Below are positions 1 through 7,664 of a stretch of DNA of 64,000 bases, piece after piece. A program made the translations under genes and the position numbers. How positions within the stretch are numbered: the first letter of the stretch is position 1; every line of letters begins with the position of its first letter. A model generated the notes under the pieces. That model saw nothing but the letters and a program-made list of their open reading frames with translations. It did not search any database and had not been told where the DNA came from. The DNA lies in NCBI GenBank assembly GCA_947626395.1, contig CANQRU010000015.1, positions 1 to 64,000 on the forward strand, read 5' to 3'. The DNA comes from an uncultured Lachnospiraceae bacterium (GTDB lineage: Bacteria > Bacillota > Clostridia > Lachnospirales > Lachnospiraceae).

Positions 1-165
1 TCCCTGTTCATGCTGGAGCAGGTCAGGACGATTGATAAGCGCCGCGTCCGCTATTATGTCGGGAAGATGACGGAGGGACAGATGGAGCGGATTGATGCAG
101 CGCTGAGGGTCAGCCTGGGACTGGATGACGCGGATATGCTGCCGGAGACGGTGGAAGCGCCTTGA
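1..165 (+). CDS. MazF/PemK-like toxin, C-terminal fragment (cut by window edge)
   Basis: An open frame enters from the window edge and stops at 163-165, giving 54 residues. It carries the segment LEQVRTIDKRR followed by a basic helix and a SLGLDD-type ending. This resembles the C-terminal helix of MazF/PemK endoribonuclease toxins, where a QIRTIDK-like strand is conserved. The catalytic N-terminal half lies outside the window, so activity and any antitoxin partner cannot be judged. It sits just upstream of a small TnpW-like gene and a serine recombinase, which suggests cargo of the same integrated element. Confidence 0.6.
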   Translation, partial: SLFMLEQVRTIDKRRVRYYVGKMTEGQMERIDAALRVSLGLDDADMLPETVEAP

Positions 166-185
166 CAGGGAACGGGTATGCGTTT

Positions 186-389
186 ATGAAGACGAAAGGG
201 TTAGAGATAAGTGTAAACGGAAGCCCTGCGGAATCCCCTGTGCTGAAGGTCCGTCTTGGGGACGATGTGGTGACAGTGAGGTTCAGTACTGCAGGGACAA
301 ATGGTGTCAAAAAGAGGATACGGGATATCCTGACATCATCTTACGCAGGGCGGCTGCAAGCGCTGCCTTCGGAAACGGCAGACGAATGA
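186..389 (+). CDS. Small TnpW-like element protein
   Basis: This is a 67-residue protein if translation starts at the ATG at 186; a TTG at 162 in the same frame would overlap the end of the upstream MazF-like gene. The core is a KVRLGDDVVTVRF-type beta hairpin followed by a basic helix (KKRIRDIL). The shape resembles the small TnpW-family proteins often found next to large serine recombinases in Clostridia elements. No catalytic motif is visible and no obvious ribosome site decides the start. The assignment rests on size, general pattern and context only. Confidence 0.45.
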   Translation: MKTKGLEISVNGSPAESPVLKVRLGDDVVTVRFSTAGTNGVKKRIRDILTSSYAGRLQALPSETADE

Positions 390-575
390 TTGGGGCAAAG
401 GGAAAGGTCTGCGGCTGCCCGCGGCGGCATCCGTGACAATATGATGGAAGTGAGGTATGATATTGATGAGGGATATCTATTGGAGGGGAGTCCGGATGAA
501 TGTACCTTGAAAACCGAATACAGGCCAAAGTAACGCGGCTTTCTACATTATTTAATGAAATATAGGAGGTGCGTT

Positions 576-2207
576 ATGAAACGGGTTTATACATTATACA
601 GAGTGTCTACGAAGAAACAGGTGGACAGGAATGATAAGAACCAGGCGGACATCCCAATGCAGAAGAACGCCTGCCATGAGTTTGCCGGCCGGCAGTATGA
701 GTGGGAGATCGTGAAGGAATTTTCCGAGATGGGCATTTCCGGCTATAAGGTATCAGCCGAAGACCGGGACGCGATCCAGGACTTGAAGGAAGCGGCGCTG
801 AAAGGGGAATTCGACGTGCTCCTGGTCTTCATGTTTGACCGGATCGGAAGGATCGACGACGAGACGCCTTTCATCGTGGAATGGTTCGTGAAGCACGGCA
901 TCGAGGTTTGGAGCAGCCAGGAGGGGCAGCAGAGGTTTGAAACCCACGTTGACAAGCTGACCAATTATATCCGCTTCTGGCAGGCGTCGGGGGAGAGTGA
1001 AAAGACATCTATCCGTATCAGGAATAAGATGCAGCAGATGATCGTGGACGGTTTCTACACTGGCGGCCCGGTAAGGTTCGGGTACAGGCTGGCGGACAGC
1101 GGGCAGGTGAACCGGAAGAACCAGAAGATCAGGAAGTATGAGATTGACCCGGACGAGCGCGAGGTGCTGGCCATGATCGATGATATGACCATCAACAAAG
1201 GCTACGGCTCCTGGAGGCTGGCGGATTATCTGAATAAGCACGGGTATAAGGCGAAGAACGGCGGGAAGTTTACCAGTATCAAAATCAACCGGATACTGAA
1301 CGATCCCTATTACTGCGGCAGACTGGAGGACGGTACGACTTCCCCGGCGCTTGCGGCACTGCAGATCAGGAGCGACGAGGACTATGAGAAGATTCTCTAC
1401 ATCCTGAAGCAGAGGAATAATGCGAGCGAAGAAAAGCGGCATATCGCGATGCAGACCAAAAGCGGGGCGATGCTTTCCGGGAATGTGTTCTGTGCCCACT
1501 GCGGCGGCCGGCTGACGACCATGCGGTACAGGGACAGCTACACGAGGGCTGACGGGAGCGTTTACGCGGTGGATCAGCTGAAATACTGCTGCTACCATAA
1601 GGCGCGTAAGCTGGTGGAGTGCGAAGGGCATGTGACGTATCAGGCCGACCGGGTGGACGAGAAGGTCTGTCGGCTTATGCGGAAGCTGTTTTCCGGTATG
1701 AGCGGCGCGCCGGAGGAAGAACGCCTCCAGGAGATGTTCAGGAGGCAGATGGCCGGTAACCGTGCGAAGCAGAAGAAGCTGGAGATGGAACTGAAAAAGA
1801 GCCGGACACAGCTTGACAGGCTTCAGATGGAGATCGCAAAGAGCCTTACGGGCGACAGCGCCTATACCGCAGAGGATCTTTCCCAGGTGATAAGAACCGT
1901 AAAGACAAAGATTTCTGATTCAGAAAAAGAACTTTCCGCACTGAAGGCGGAAGAAGAAAGGAAGAAGCAGGGGGTGGACGGGATTTCCCCGGCCTATAAC
2001 CAGTTCAGAAGTTGGGCGGAGGAATTTGAAGCGGCGTCGATGGAGGAGAAGAAGATGATCGCCGGACACTTGTTCAACCGCGTCGAAGTAGACAGGGACT
2101 ATAATATCACAGTAGAAATGAACATGACCTATCAGCAGTTCTGTGCTGAGTGGGGAGACGGGGTGCTGCTCCTGAAAGAACAGAAGCAGGAACGCATCCC
2201 GGTCTGA
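576..2207 (+). CDS. Large serine recombinase (site-specific integrase)
   Basis: This 543-residue protein starts at the ATG at 576, which has an AGGAGGT site 5 bases upstream; an earlier in-frame ATG at 555 lies before that site. Residues 1-150 form the resolvase catalytic domain, with Ser11 in YRVSTKKQ as the likely nucleophile. A recombinase domain follows (about 170-290), then a zinc-ribbon-like region with CAHCGG near residue 305 and a later CCYHK...C cluster. A charged coiled-coil-rich tail (about 390-480) completes the usual large serine recombinase layout. It presumably integrates and excises the element by cutting short att sites. A near-palindrome and a disrupted tRNA-Asn lie about 230 bases downstream, consistent with the element boundary. 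Confidence 0.93.
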   Translation: MKRVYTLYRVSTKKQVDRNDKNQADIPMQKNACHEFAGRQYEWEIVKEFSEMGISGYKVSAEDRDAIQDLKEAALKGEFDVLLVFMFDRIGRIDDETPFIVEWFVKHGIEVWSSQEGQQRFETHVDKLTNYIRFWQASGESEKTSIRIRNKMQQMIVDGFYTGGPVRFGYRLADSGQVNRKNQKIRKYEIDPDEREVLAMIDDMTINKGYGSWRLADYLNKHGYKAKNGGKFTSIKINRILNDPYYCGRLEDGTTSPALAALQIRSDEDYEKILYILKQRNNASEEKRHIAMQTKSGAMLSGNVFCAHCGGRLTTMRYRDSYTRADGSVYAVDQLKYCCYHKARKLVECEGHVTYQADRVDEKVCRLMRKLFSGMSGAPEEERLQEMFRRQMAGNRAKQKKLEMELKKSRTQLDRLQMEIAKSLTGDSAYTAEDLSQVIRTVKTKISDSEKELSALKAEEERKKQGVDGISPAYNQFRSWAEEFEAASMEEKKMIAGHLFNRVEVDRDYNITVEMNMTYQQFCAEWGDGVLLLKEQKQERIPV

Positions 2208-2230
2208 CAGGCGGGGCAGTCCCCGCCTTG
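2208..2230 (+). terminator. Hairpin after the recombinase gene
   Basis: A GC-rich inverted repeat (CAGGCGGGG / CCCCGCCTTG, loop CAGT) directly follows the recombinase stop codon. Only a short weak T-tract follows, so termination strength is uncertain. Confidence 0.5.
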
Positions 2231-2440
2231 TTCGATCATTCATACCGTTTCGGTCTGTAATCCATATCGCATTAAACCTATTCCAGCAGGAGCGAAAAAA
2301 GCTGTAAAAACCGGCAGTTTCCTCTTGACGGATGAAGATATTCATGGTAAACTGTTTTCCGTTGAAGCGAAGATTGACACCGGCCTGAACAGAGAAAATG
2401 ATTCATAAGTCGGTTATGGTATTAGATTCATCCCTGACTT

Positions 2441-2456
2441 TACGGTTGTAACCGTA
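2441..2456. other. Near-palindrome at the element/tRNA junction, candidate attachment-site arm
   Basis: TACGGTTGTAACCGTA has 7-bp arms around a 2-base centre. It lies immediately left of the surviving part of tRNA-Asn and about 230 bases beyond the serine recombinase gene. Serine recombinases bind imperfect palindromes and exchange at a 2-bp core, so this is a plausible half of attL or attR. The exact crossover point cannot be fixed without the other element end or an empty site. Confidence 0.4.
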
Positions 2457-2518
2457 CTTAGTGGTAGAGCACGCGGCTGTTAACCGCGCTGTCGTAGGTT
2501 CGAGTCCTACTCGGGGAG
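2457..2518 (+). tRNA. tRNA-Asn (GTT), 5' portion missing or rearranged
   Basis: The D-loop and right D-arm (AGTGGTAGAGC), anticodon arm (stem 2472-2476/2484-2488, anticodon GTT at 2479-2481), T-arm (2494-2510) and 3' acceptor TCGGGGA plus discriminator G are all normal. The expected 5' acceptor TCCCCGA, spacer TA and D-stem strand GCTC are absent directly upstream and replaced by palindromic sequence. TCCCTGA at 2431-2437 could pair with the 3' acceptor, but it is separated by about a dozen extra bases. The gene is therefore probably broken at an element junction, or encodes an aberrant transcript. Confidence 0.7.
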
Positions 2519-2604
2519 TTAGCACAAGGAAGTCCGGCATTGCTTGTGTCTGGCCGGACGGCTATGACAGCAGAGACGTGGGTTGCCTTGTGTTTTTTGT
2601 ATTC

Positions 2605-2676
2605 GGCCCCATGGTCAAGCGGTTAAGACATCGCCCTTTCACGGCGGTAACACGAGTTCGAATCTCGTTGGGGTCA
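2605..2676 (+). tRNA. tRNA-Glu (TTC)
   Basis: A complete cloverleaf is visible: acceptor GGCCCCA / TGGGGTC with discriminator A, anticodon stem TCGCC/GGCGG and loop CTTTCAC with anticodon TTC at 2638-2640. The T-arm is ACGAG-TTCGAAT-CTCGT. CCA is not encoded. Confidence 0.95.
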
Positions 2677-2710
2677 TCAGAGATGCGGTTCGTGCATAGT
2701 ATTTAAATAG

Positions 2711-2782
2711 GGCGACATAGCCAAGTGGTAAGGCGTGGGTCTGCAAAACCCTGATCCACCGGTTCGAATCCGGTTGTCGCCT
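2711..2782 (+). tRNA. tRNA-Cys (GCA)
   Basis: The cloverleaf has acceptor GGCGACA / TGTCGCC, discriminator T (the U73 typical of tRNA-Cys), loop CTGCAAA with anticodon GCA, and T-arm CCGG-TTCGAAT-CCGG. It is probably cotranscribed with the upstream tRNA-Glu and followed by a terminator. Confidence 0.95.
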
Positions 2783-2786
2783 CTCG

Positions 2787-2813
2787 AAAAAGCCCATTTA
2801 TCCGGGCTTTTTT
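2787..2813 (+). terminator. Rho-independent terminator of the tRNA cluster
   Basis: AAAAAGCCC pairs with GGGCTTTTTT around an 8-base loop, 5 bases after tRNA-Cys. The T-run is classic. Confidence 0.9.
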
Positions 2814-2872
2814 CTATGTTATCCGCCGTTCTCGTATTGCGGGAAAATACTGCATTTCATGCTGCAAAGTGT

Positions 2873-2908
2873 GCTGCATAAGCCTCTAAAGCCTATGCAG
2901 CTTTTTTT
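2873..2908 (+). terminator. Second rho-independent terminator
   Basis: GCTGCATA (2873-2880) pairs with TATGCAGC (2894-2901), followed by seven T residues. It is about 60 bases beyond the first terminator and insulates the downstream ABC operon from tRNA transcription. The rest of the 2783-3216 gap is AT-rich and holds only the operator-like and promoter elements listed next. Confidence 0.75.
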
Positions 2909-3062
2909 GTCTGTATACCCAGTCCTATAAAAGAAAAACGCTTTGCGGGACACGTCCGGGCTGTTGAAAATATGTTGAAAAACATAGAAAACCTTCTATA
3001 TAATCTCTACATATCAGTCATATATTTTGCATTGTATCGATAAAAAAACAAGAGTGTTAATG

Positions 3063-3137
3063 TTGGTCAAACTTTTTGACAAATTCATGTAAATTTTGCG
3101 GAATCCTGTTGTTTTTGTCGGCGATTTATTATATAAT
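3063..3137 (+). promoter_or_regulatory. Promoter and operator-like inverted repeat of the sugar ABC operon
   Basis: A -35 TTGTTT (3109-3114) and -10 TATAAT (3132-3137) are separated by 17 bases and precede the ATPase gene. Upstream, TTGGTCAAA (3063-3071) and TTTGACAAA (3075-3083) form an inverted repeat matching at 8 of 9 positions. It is a plausible site for a sugar-responsive regulator; the protein that binds it is not in this window as far as can be told. Confidence 0.6.
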
Positions 3138-3216
3138 GTATCTATGTTGGCATTACGGATGCCAAAGGAATCCCTGCAACCCGTTACTACATAACAGGCA
3201 GAGTGAGGTATATTTT

Positions 3217-4281
3217 ATGGAGATCAAGATTCTCAACCTGACGAAAGCGTACGGAGATTTCAAAGCTGTTGACGACATGAATTTAAGCGTCGCCGACGGC
3301 GAACTGATCGGCCTTCTTGGCCCCTCCGGATGTGGCAAGTCCACGACGCTTTTCATGCTGGCCGGCCTGACTGAGCCTACCAGCGGCCAGATTTTCTTCG
3401 GCGACAAAGATGTCACCAGAGTCCCCCCGGAGGACAGAGAGATCGGCCTTGTGTTCCAGAATTACGCCCTGTATCCCCACATGACGGTTCTGGACAACAT
3501 CACATTCCCGCTGATCAACCGTAAGGTGAAGAAAGCGGAAGCAATCGAGAGAGCCCAGGAGATGGCCCATCTGGTTCAGCTGGACGGCCTTCTGAACCGC
3601 AAGCCCTCCGCGCTGTCCGGCGGACAGCAGCAGCGTGTCGCCATCGCCCGCGCACTGGTGAAGAAGCCCCAGGTCCTTCTGTTGGACGAGCCTCTTTCCA
3701 ACCTGGACGCGAAGCTGAGGGTGGAGACCCGTGAAGAGATCAAGAGAATTCAGCAGGAAGTCAAGATTACCACATTGTTCGTTACCCATGACCAGGAAGA
3801 GGCCATGAGTATCTCCAACCGCATCGCGGTTATGAACCGCGGCGTTGTGCAGCAGTATGACGCGCCGCAGGCCATGTATCTGAACCCCATCAATTCCTTT
3901 GTTGCCCAGTTCCTGGGCATGCCACAGATCAATATGTTTGAAGCCAAAGTTACCGGCCGCGGAGTCGAGCTGAACGGCGTACTTCTGCGTACGAGAGAGC
4001 AGCTGGATGCCGCCGGCAAGAAGGTCGCTGACGGAACCTATCAGATGGGCGTCCGGCCTGAGTCGCTGGAACTTTGCCAGGACGGCTTTACTGTGAAAGC
4101 GGACAGCGTCCGGATGACTGGCCGCGATCTGCTGATCTTCTTCAAGATCGGTACGACTGAGTTCCGCGCCCTGACCCATTCCGACCTGCAGCTCCGCGCA
4201 GGCGACGATCTGTGCCTGCGGGCGCGCAAGAACTCCCTGATCATTTTCGACGCGGACGGAAGCGCCCTGGTCAAGTGCTAA
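3217..4281 (+). CDS. Carbohydrate ABC importer ATPase (UgpC/MsmK type)
   Basis: This 354-residue cytoplasmic ATPase powers the importer encoded by the next three genes. It has Walker A GPSGCGKST, the signature LSGGQQQRVAIARAL, Walker B LLLDEPLSNLD, and the H-loop in FVTHDQEE. A C-terminal beta-rich regulatory (TOBE/MOP-like) region follows, as in MalK/UgpC proteins of about 360 residues. The start is the ATG at 3217, with a purine-rich GAGTGAGG upstream; a long 5' extension of the frame has no initiation context. Unlike many Firmicutes that use one shared distant ATPase, this locus carries its own as the first gene. Confidence 0.95.
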   Translation: MEIKILNLTKAYGDFKAVDDMNLSVADGELIGLLGPSGCGKSTTLFMLAGLTEPTSGQIFFGDKDVTRVPPEDREIGLVFQNYALYPHMTVLDNITFPLINRKVKKAEAIERAQEMAHLVQLDGLLNRKPSALSGGQQQRVAIARALVKKPQVLLLDEPLSNLDAKLRVETREEIKRIQQEVKITTLFVTHDQEEAMSISNRIAVMNRGVVQQYDAPQAMYLNPINSFVAQFLGMPQINMFEAKVTGRGVELNGVLLRTREQLDAAGKKVADGTYQMGVRPESLELCQDGFTVKADSVRMTGRDLLIFFKIGTTEFRALTHSDLQLRAGDDLCLRARKNSLIIFDADGSALVKC

Positions 4282-4296
4282 AGCGGGAGGTGCGGT

Positions 4297-5190
4297 ATGA
4301 ATCGAAGAAGTTTTAAAGGCTATGCGTATCTGGCACCGGTGCTGGTGATCATGCTGGTCTTTACGGCTTATCCGCTGGTAAAAGCGATCTTCATGAGCTT
4401 TTGCGAGAATTACAGCATCATCAACGGCAGCTACAAGGGGATCAATCTGGAGAACTACAAGGATCTGTTCGACGATAAGCTTTTCATCAGGGCTTTGGGC
4501 AATACGACGCTGTATGTGGCGTTCGTGGTGCCGCTGTCGGTGGTCATTTCCCTGATCATCGCCAATCTGCTGAACAGCCATATCAAGTTCCAGGGACTGT
4601 TCCAGACGCTGTATTTCCTGCCCTACGTCACCAGCGTGATCGCGATCGGCGTCGTATGGCGGTGGATCATGAACAGCAACTACGGTCTTCTGAACTACAT
4701 CCTGGGATTTTTCGGGATCGGGCCCATCGGCTGGCTGTCAGATCCCAAGTATTCGATGACGTCCCTGATCATTTTCGCCGTGTGGAAGAGTCTGGCGTTC
4801 AACATCATGATCTTCCTGGCGGCGCTGCAGGGCATTTCCCCGGATCTGTACGCGGCGGCCCGCGTGGACTCCACGCCCAGGCTGAGAGTGTTCTTTAAGA
4901 TCACAGTTCCGGCTATGATGCCGATCATTGCGTACGCGTTCATCATGGGCATCATCAACGCGTTTAAGGTGTACAACGAAGTGTTCTCCCTGTTCAACAG
5001 CAAGGCAGGTCCGGTGAACAACGAGGCGATCACGATCGTGTACTACATCTACGACCAGTTCTACAATAACTACAAATACGGCATCGCTGCGGCAGGCTCC
5101 GTGGTTCTGTTCCTGCTCATCATGCTGTTCACGATGATCCAGAGGCTGCCTGGCCGGATCAAGGCGAAGAAGGAGGCGGCGCAGAAATGA
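4297..5190 (+). CDS. Sugar ABC transporter permease, MalF/UgpA type
   Basis: This 297-residue integral membrane protein has about six hydrophobic segments and the cytoplasmic EAA-type loop AARVDSTPRLRVFFKITVP, which docks on the ATPase. It follows the ATPase gene by 15 bases, with GGGAGG before the ATG, and overlaps the next permease by 4 bases (ATGA). The family imports oligosaccharides or glycerol phosphates; the substrate cannot be read from the sequence. Confidence 0.93.
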   Translation: MNRRSFKGYAYLAPVLVIMLVFTAYPLVKAIFMSFCENYSIINGSYKGINLENYKDLFDDKLFIRALGNTTLYVAFVVPLSVVISLIIANLLNSHIKFQGLFQTLYFLPYVTSVIAIGVVWRWIMNSNYGLLNYILGFFGIGPIGWLSDPKYSMTSLIIFAVWKSLAFNIMIFLAALQGISPDLYAAARVDSTPRLRVFFKITVPAMMPIIAYAFIMGIINAFKVYNEVFSLFNSKAGPVNNEAITIVYYIYDQFYNNYKYGIAAAGSVVLFLLIMLFTMIQRLPGRIKAKKEAAQK

Positions 5191-6023
5191 AATCAACGAA
5201 ACCATCGGCCATCATTGCCGACATCGTAAAGTATGTGGTCCTGATCGCGGGCGCGCTGTTTACGCTCCTTCCCTTTGTGTGGATGGTGCTGTCATCGCTG
5301 AAATCCGCCAACGAGATCGTGCAGATCCCGCCGACGATGATCCCGAGGAAATTCATGTTCTCCAATTACGCGGAGGCATGGCAGGAAGCTCCGTTCCCGC
5401 GGTATTTCCTGAACACGGTCTTCATCGCGACGGTGACGACGGTGGGCGTGCTGCTGACCAGTATCCTGTCGGCGTTCGCGTTCTCGAGGTTGGATTTCCC
5501 GGGCAAGAAGATCATTTTCTCGCTGTTTATGGCGACGCTGATGATCCCCGGCGAGATGCTTTTGATCACCAACTTCATCACGATCACCAAGCTGAAATGG
5601 ATCGACACCTACAAGGCGATGATTGTGCCATGGCTGGCGAACGTGTTCTACACGTATCTGCTGACACAGTTCTTCTCCAGCGTGCCGGAGGCGCTTTATC
5701 TGGCGGCGAAGGTGGACAAGTGCAGCGACCTTAAGTTCCTGTTTAAGATCATGGTCCCGATGAATAAGAACGCCATCACGACGGTAGCGATCTTAAGCTT
5801 CATCGGTTCCTGGAACTCCTTCCTGTGGCCGTTGCTGGTCACCAACTCCACCAACATGCGCGTCCTGTCCCACGGACTTGTCCGTTTCCAGTCCGAGGCC
5901 GGTACCAAGTACCAGCTGGTCATGGCGGCGTCCTGCATCCTGGTGGTTCCGATCATTATCGTGTATCTGTTCCTAAGGAAATATATCCTCGAAGGAATGT
6001 CCTACACGGGCGTGAAGGGTTAA
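5187..6023 (+). CDS. Sugar ABC transporter permease, MalG/UgpE type
   Basis: This 278-residue second permease has about six membrane spans and an EAA loop, LAAKVDKCSDLKFLFKIMVP. Its start overlaps the stop of the first permease, indicating translational coupling and a 1:1 ratio in the membrane channel. The C-terminus (RKYILEGMSYTGVKG) is typical of MalG-like proteins. Confidence 0.93.
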   Translation: MKSTKPSAIIADIVKYVVLIAGALFTLLPFVWMVLSSLKSANEIVQIPPTMIPRKFMFSNYAEAWQEAPFPRYFLNTVFIATVTTVGVLLTSILSAFAFSRLDFPGKKIIFSLFMATLMIPGEMLLITNFITITKLKWIDTYKAMIVPWLANVFYTYLLTQFFSSVPEALYLAAKVDKCSDLKFLFKIMVPMNKNAITTVAILSFIGSWNSFLWPLLVTNSTNMRVLSHGLVRFQSEAGTKYQLVMAASCILVVPIIIVYLFLRKYILEGMSYTGVKG

Positions 6024-6037
6024 CCTACAGCCATCGC

Positions 6038-6053
6038 GCACGCAGACGTGCGT
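6038..6053 (+). promoter_or_regulatory. Intercistronic hairpin before the binding-protein gene
   Basis: CGCACG and CGTGCG form a 6-bp stem with a 4-base loop in the 82-base gap between the permease and the binding protein. No strong T-run follows directly. Such hairpins often stabilise the downstream segment so that the binding protein outnumbers the permeases; that role is inferred. Confidence 0.4.
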
Positions 6054-6105
6054 TAAAATAAATGGCAAGCAACTTATTTTTTCTTTCAGAAAAGGAGAGG
6101 CGATT

Positions 6106-7398
6106 ATGAAGATGAAACGAATCATGGCCCTGGTAATGGCAAGCATTATGGGCGCAAGCCTGCTGACTGCCTGCGGCGGCAGCGGCGGGTCAACGGAGAC
6201 GACGACTGCGGCGGCAGCTGCGGCAGGATCTGAGAAAGACATTCAGCCGACGACGATTACGTTCTGGCATGGTATGAACAACAAGCAGGAGCAGTCCCTG
6301 ACGGAACTGACCGAGAAGTTCAACGCGGAGAACGAGTACGGCATCACTGTAGAGCTGGTGAACCAGGGCTCCTACAGCGACCTGCAGACAAAGCTGATGG
6401 CCAATGCGGCGGCTGACACTCTGCCGGACATTGCTCAGGCTTACAACAACTATTTCACGGACTATGTGGACAAGGTTGTCGCACTGGATGATTTCGTAAA
6501 GAACGATTATCCGGACTGGGACGACATCCTGGAGAGCTACCGTACAGAGAACAGCGAGTACGGCAAGATCACCGGCGTTCCGTTCAACAAGAGCACCTAC
6601 CTGTTCTTCTACAACAAGACCATGTTCGACGAGCTGGGCCTTGAGGCTCCCAAGACCTGGGACGACCTGCAGCACATCGGCGAAGTGATCCTGGAGAAGA
6701 AGGGTCTGGCGGCGATCGGCTATGACAGCATGTGCGATATGCTGGAGGCGGCGCTTCGTCAGCACGGCGAGCAGTATGTGGATGAGACCGGCGCTCTGTT
6801 CAATACCGATGGCGGTCTGGAGACCCTGGAATTCATCATGAATATGTACAACAGCGGCTATGCCCGTCTGGTTGGCGAGGACAACTACTTCTCTGATTCC
6901 CTGTCTAACGGCATGATCGGCGGTTATGTAGGATCTTCCACTGGTGTTTCCTACATTTCTACTGACATCGAGGGCAAGGAGTTCGAGCTGGGCGTGTGCC
7001 CGGTTGTTGGCGACAAGACCAACGCTGCTTACAACGCAGGTACCAACATCGTTATGTTTGCGAAGGATGCCAACAATCAGAAGGCTGCCTGGGAGTACAT
7101 GAAGTTTATGACCTCCAAAGAATCCACCATTAAGTGGGCGATGGATACCGGCTATCTGCCGATCCGTACTTCCGCCTATGAGTCCGATGAGTACAAGGCG
7201 TTCATGGAAGGCGATATCACCGCTCAGGCTGCTTACGAGCAGGCTCCTTACGGCTTCGTATCCAAGGCTTCCTTCACCGGCAGCAACGAGATCCGCAATG
7301 TTGTTTCGACGACGCTGAATGAGCTGATCACGGACAAGGCCGATGCGCAGACCGCGCTGGATACGCTGGTTGCCGCGGTCAACGATGTGCTGAAGTAA
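6106..7398 (+). CDS. Extracellular solute-binding lipoprotein of the sugar ABC importer
   Basis: This 430-residue lipoprotein starts with a hydrophobic signal and a lipobox LLTAC, with Cys23 as the predicted lipid-anchored residue. A short Gly/Ser/Thr/Ala linker follows. The mature part (about 45-430) begins TTITFWHGMNN, as in family-1 (MalE/UgpB-like) binding proteins, and is of normal length. It would capture sugar outside the membrane and deliver it to the two permeases upstream. A strong AAAGGAGAGG ribosome site and the preceding hairpin suggest high expression. The substrate is unknown. Confidence 0.94.
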   Translation: MKMKRIMALVMASIMGASLLTACGGSGGSTETTTAAAAAAGSEKDIQPTTITFWHGMNNKQEQSLTELTEKFNAENEYGITVELVNQGSYSDLQTKLMANAAADTLPDIAQAYNNYFTDYVDKVVALDDFVKNDYPDWDDILESYRTENSEYGKITGVPFNKSTYLFFYNKTMFDELGLEAPKTWDDLQHIGEVILEKKGLAAIGYDSMCDMLEAALRQHGEQYVDETGALFNTDGGLETLEFIMNMYNSGYARLVGEDNYFSDSLSNGMIGGYVGSSTGVSYISTDIEGKEFELGVCPVVGDKTNAAYNAGTNIVMFAKDANNQKAAWEYMKFMTSKESTIKWAMDTGYLPIRTSAYESDEYKAFMEGDITAQAAYEQAPYGFVSKASFTGSNEIRNVVSTTLNELITDKADAQTALDTLVAAVNDVLK

Positions 7399-7505
7399 TT
7401 GGCAGAAGGATGGCGTCATCGGAGCGGAAAGATATCGTTCGGATATCTTTCGGGGCGGCTGCCCCAAAGGTGATGCCGGGTAAAAGAAGCAATATGTAAC
7501 AATGT

Positions 7506-7548
7506 TTCCCTGCGGAGCAGGAGCAGTCCGGTTCCGCAGGGAATTTTT
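7506..7548 (+). terminator. Terminator of the sugar ABC operon
   Basis: An 11-bp stem (TTCCCTGCGGA / TCCGCAGGGAA) with a 16-base loop is followed by TTTTT. Confidence 0.9.
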
Positions 7549-7664
7549 CCTCTCGGGAGAATTGATGGCTGGTATGATCTTGTAAAGCGCATTGCTGGGG
7601 GAATGTTGCAGCGGACCGTTAAAAGTGCATTGTGCGGGATATGCTGCAGGAGAAGGAGAAATTT

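Noticed and set aside
441..533. 30-codon frame starting MMEVRYDIDEG between the TnpW-like gene and the recombinase
   Set aside because: It has no ribosome site and no recognisable family, and frames of this length are expected by chance.
753..1631. Long reverse-strand open frame inside the recombinase gene (292 codons)
   Set aside because: It is a shadow frame of a high-GC gene; it has no ribosome site and a composition (Arg/Pro/His/Leu-rich) typical of antisense frames.
3283..4581. 432-codon reverse frame across the ABC ATPase and permease genes
   Set aside because: It is antisense to two clearly conserved genes and has no promoter or ribosome site.
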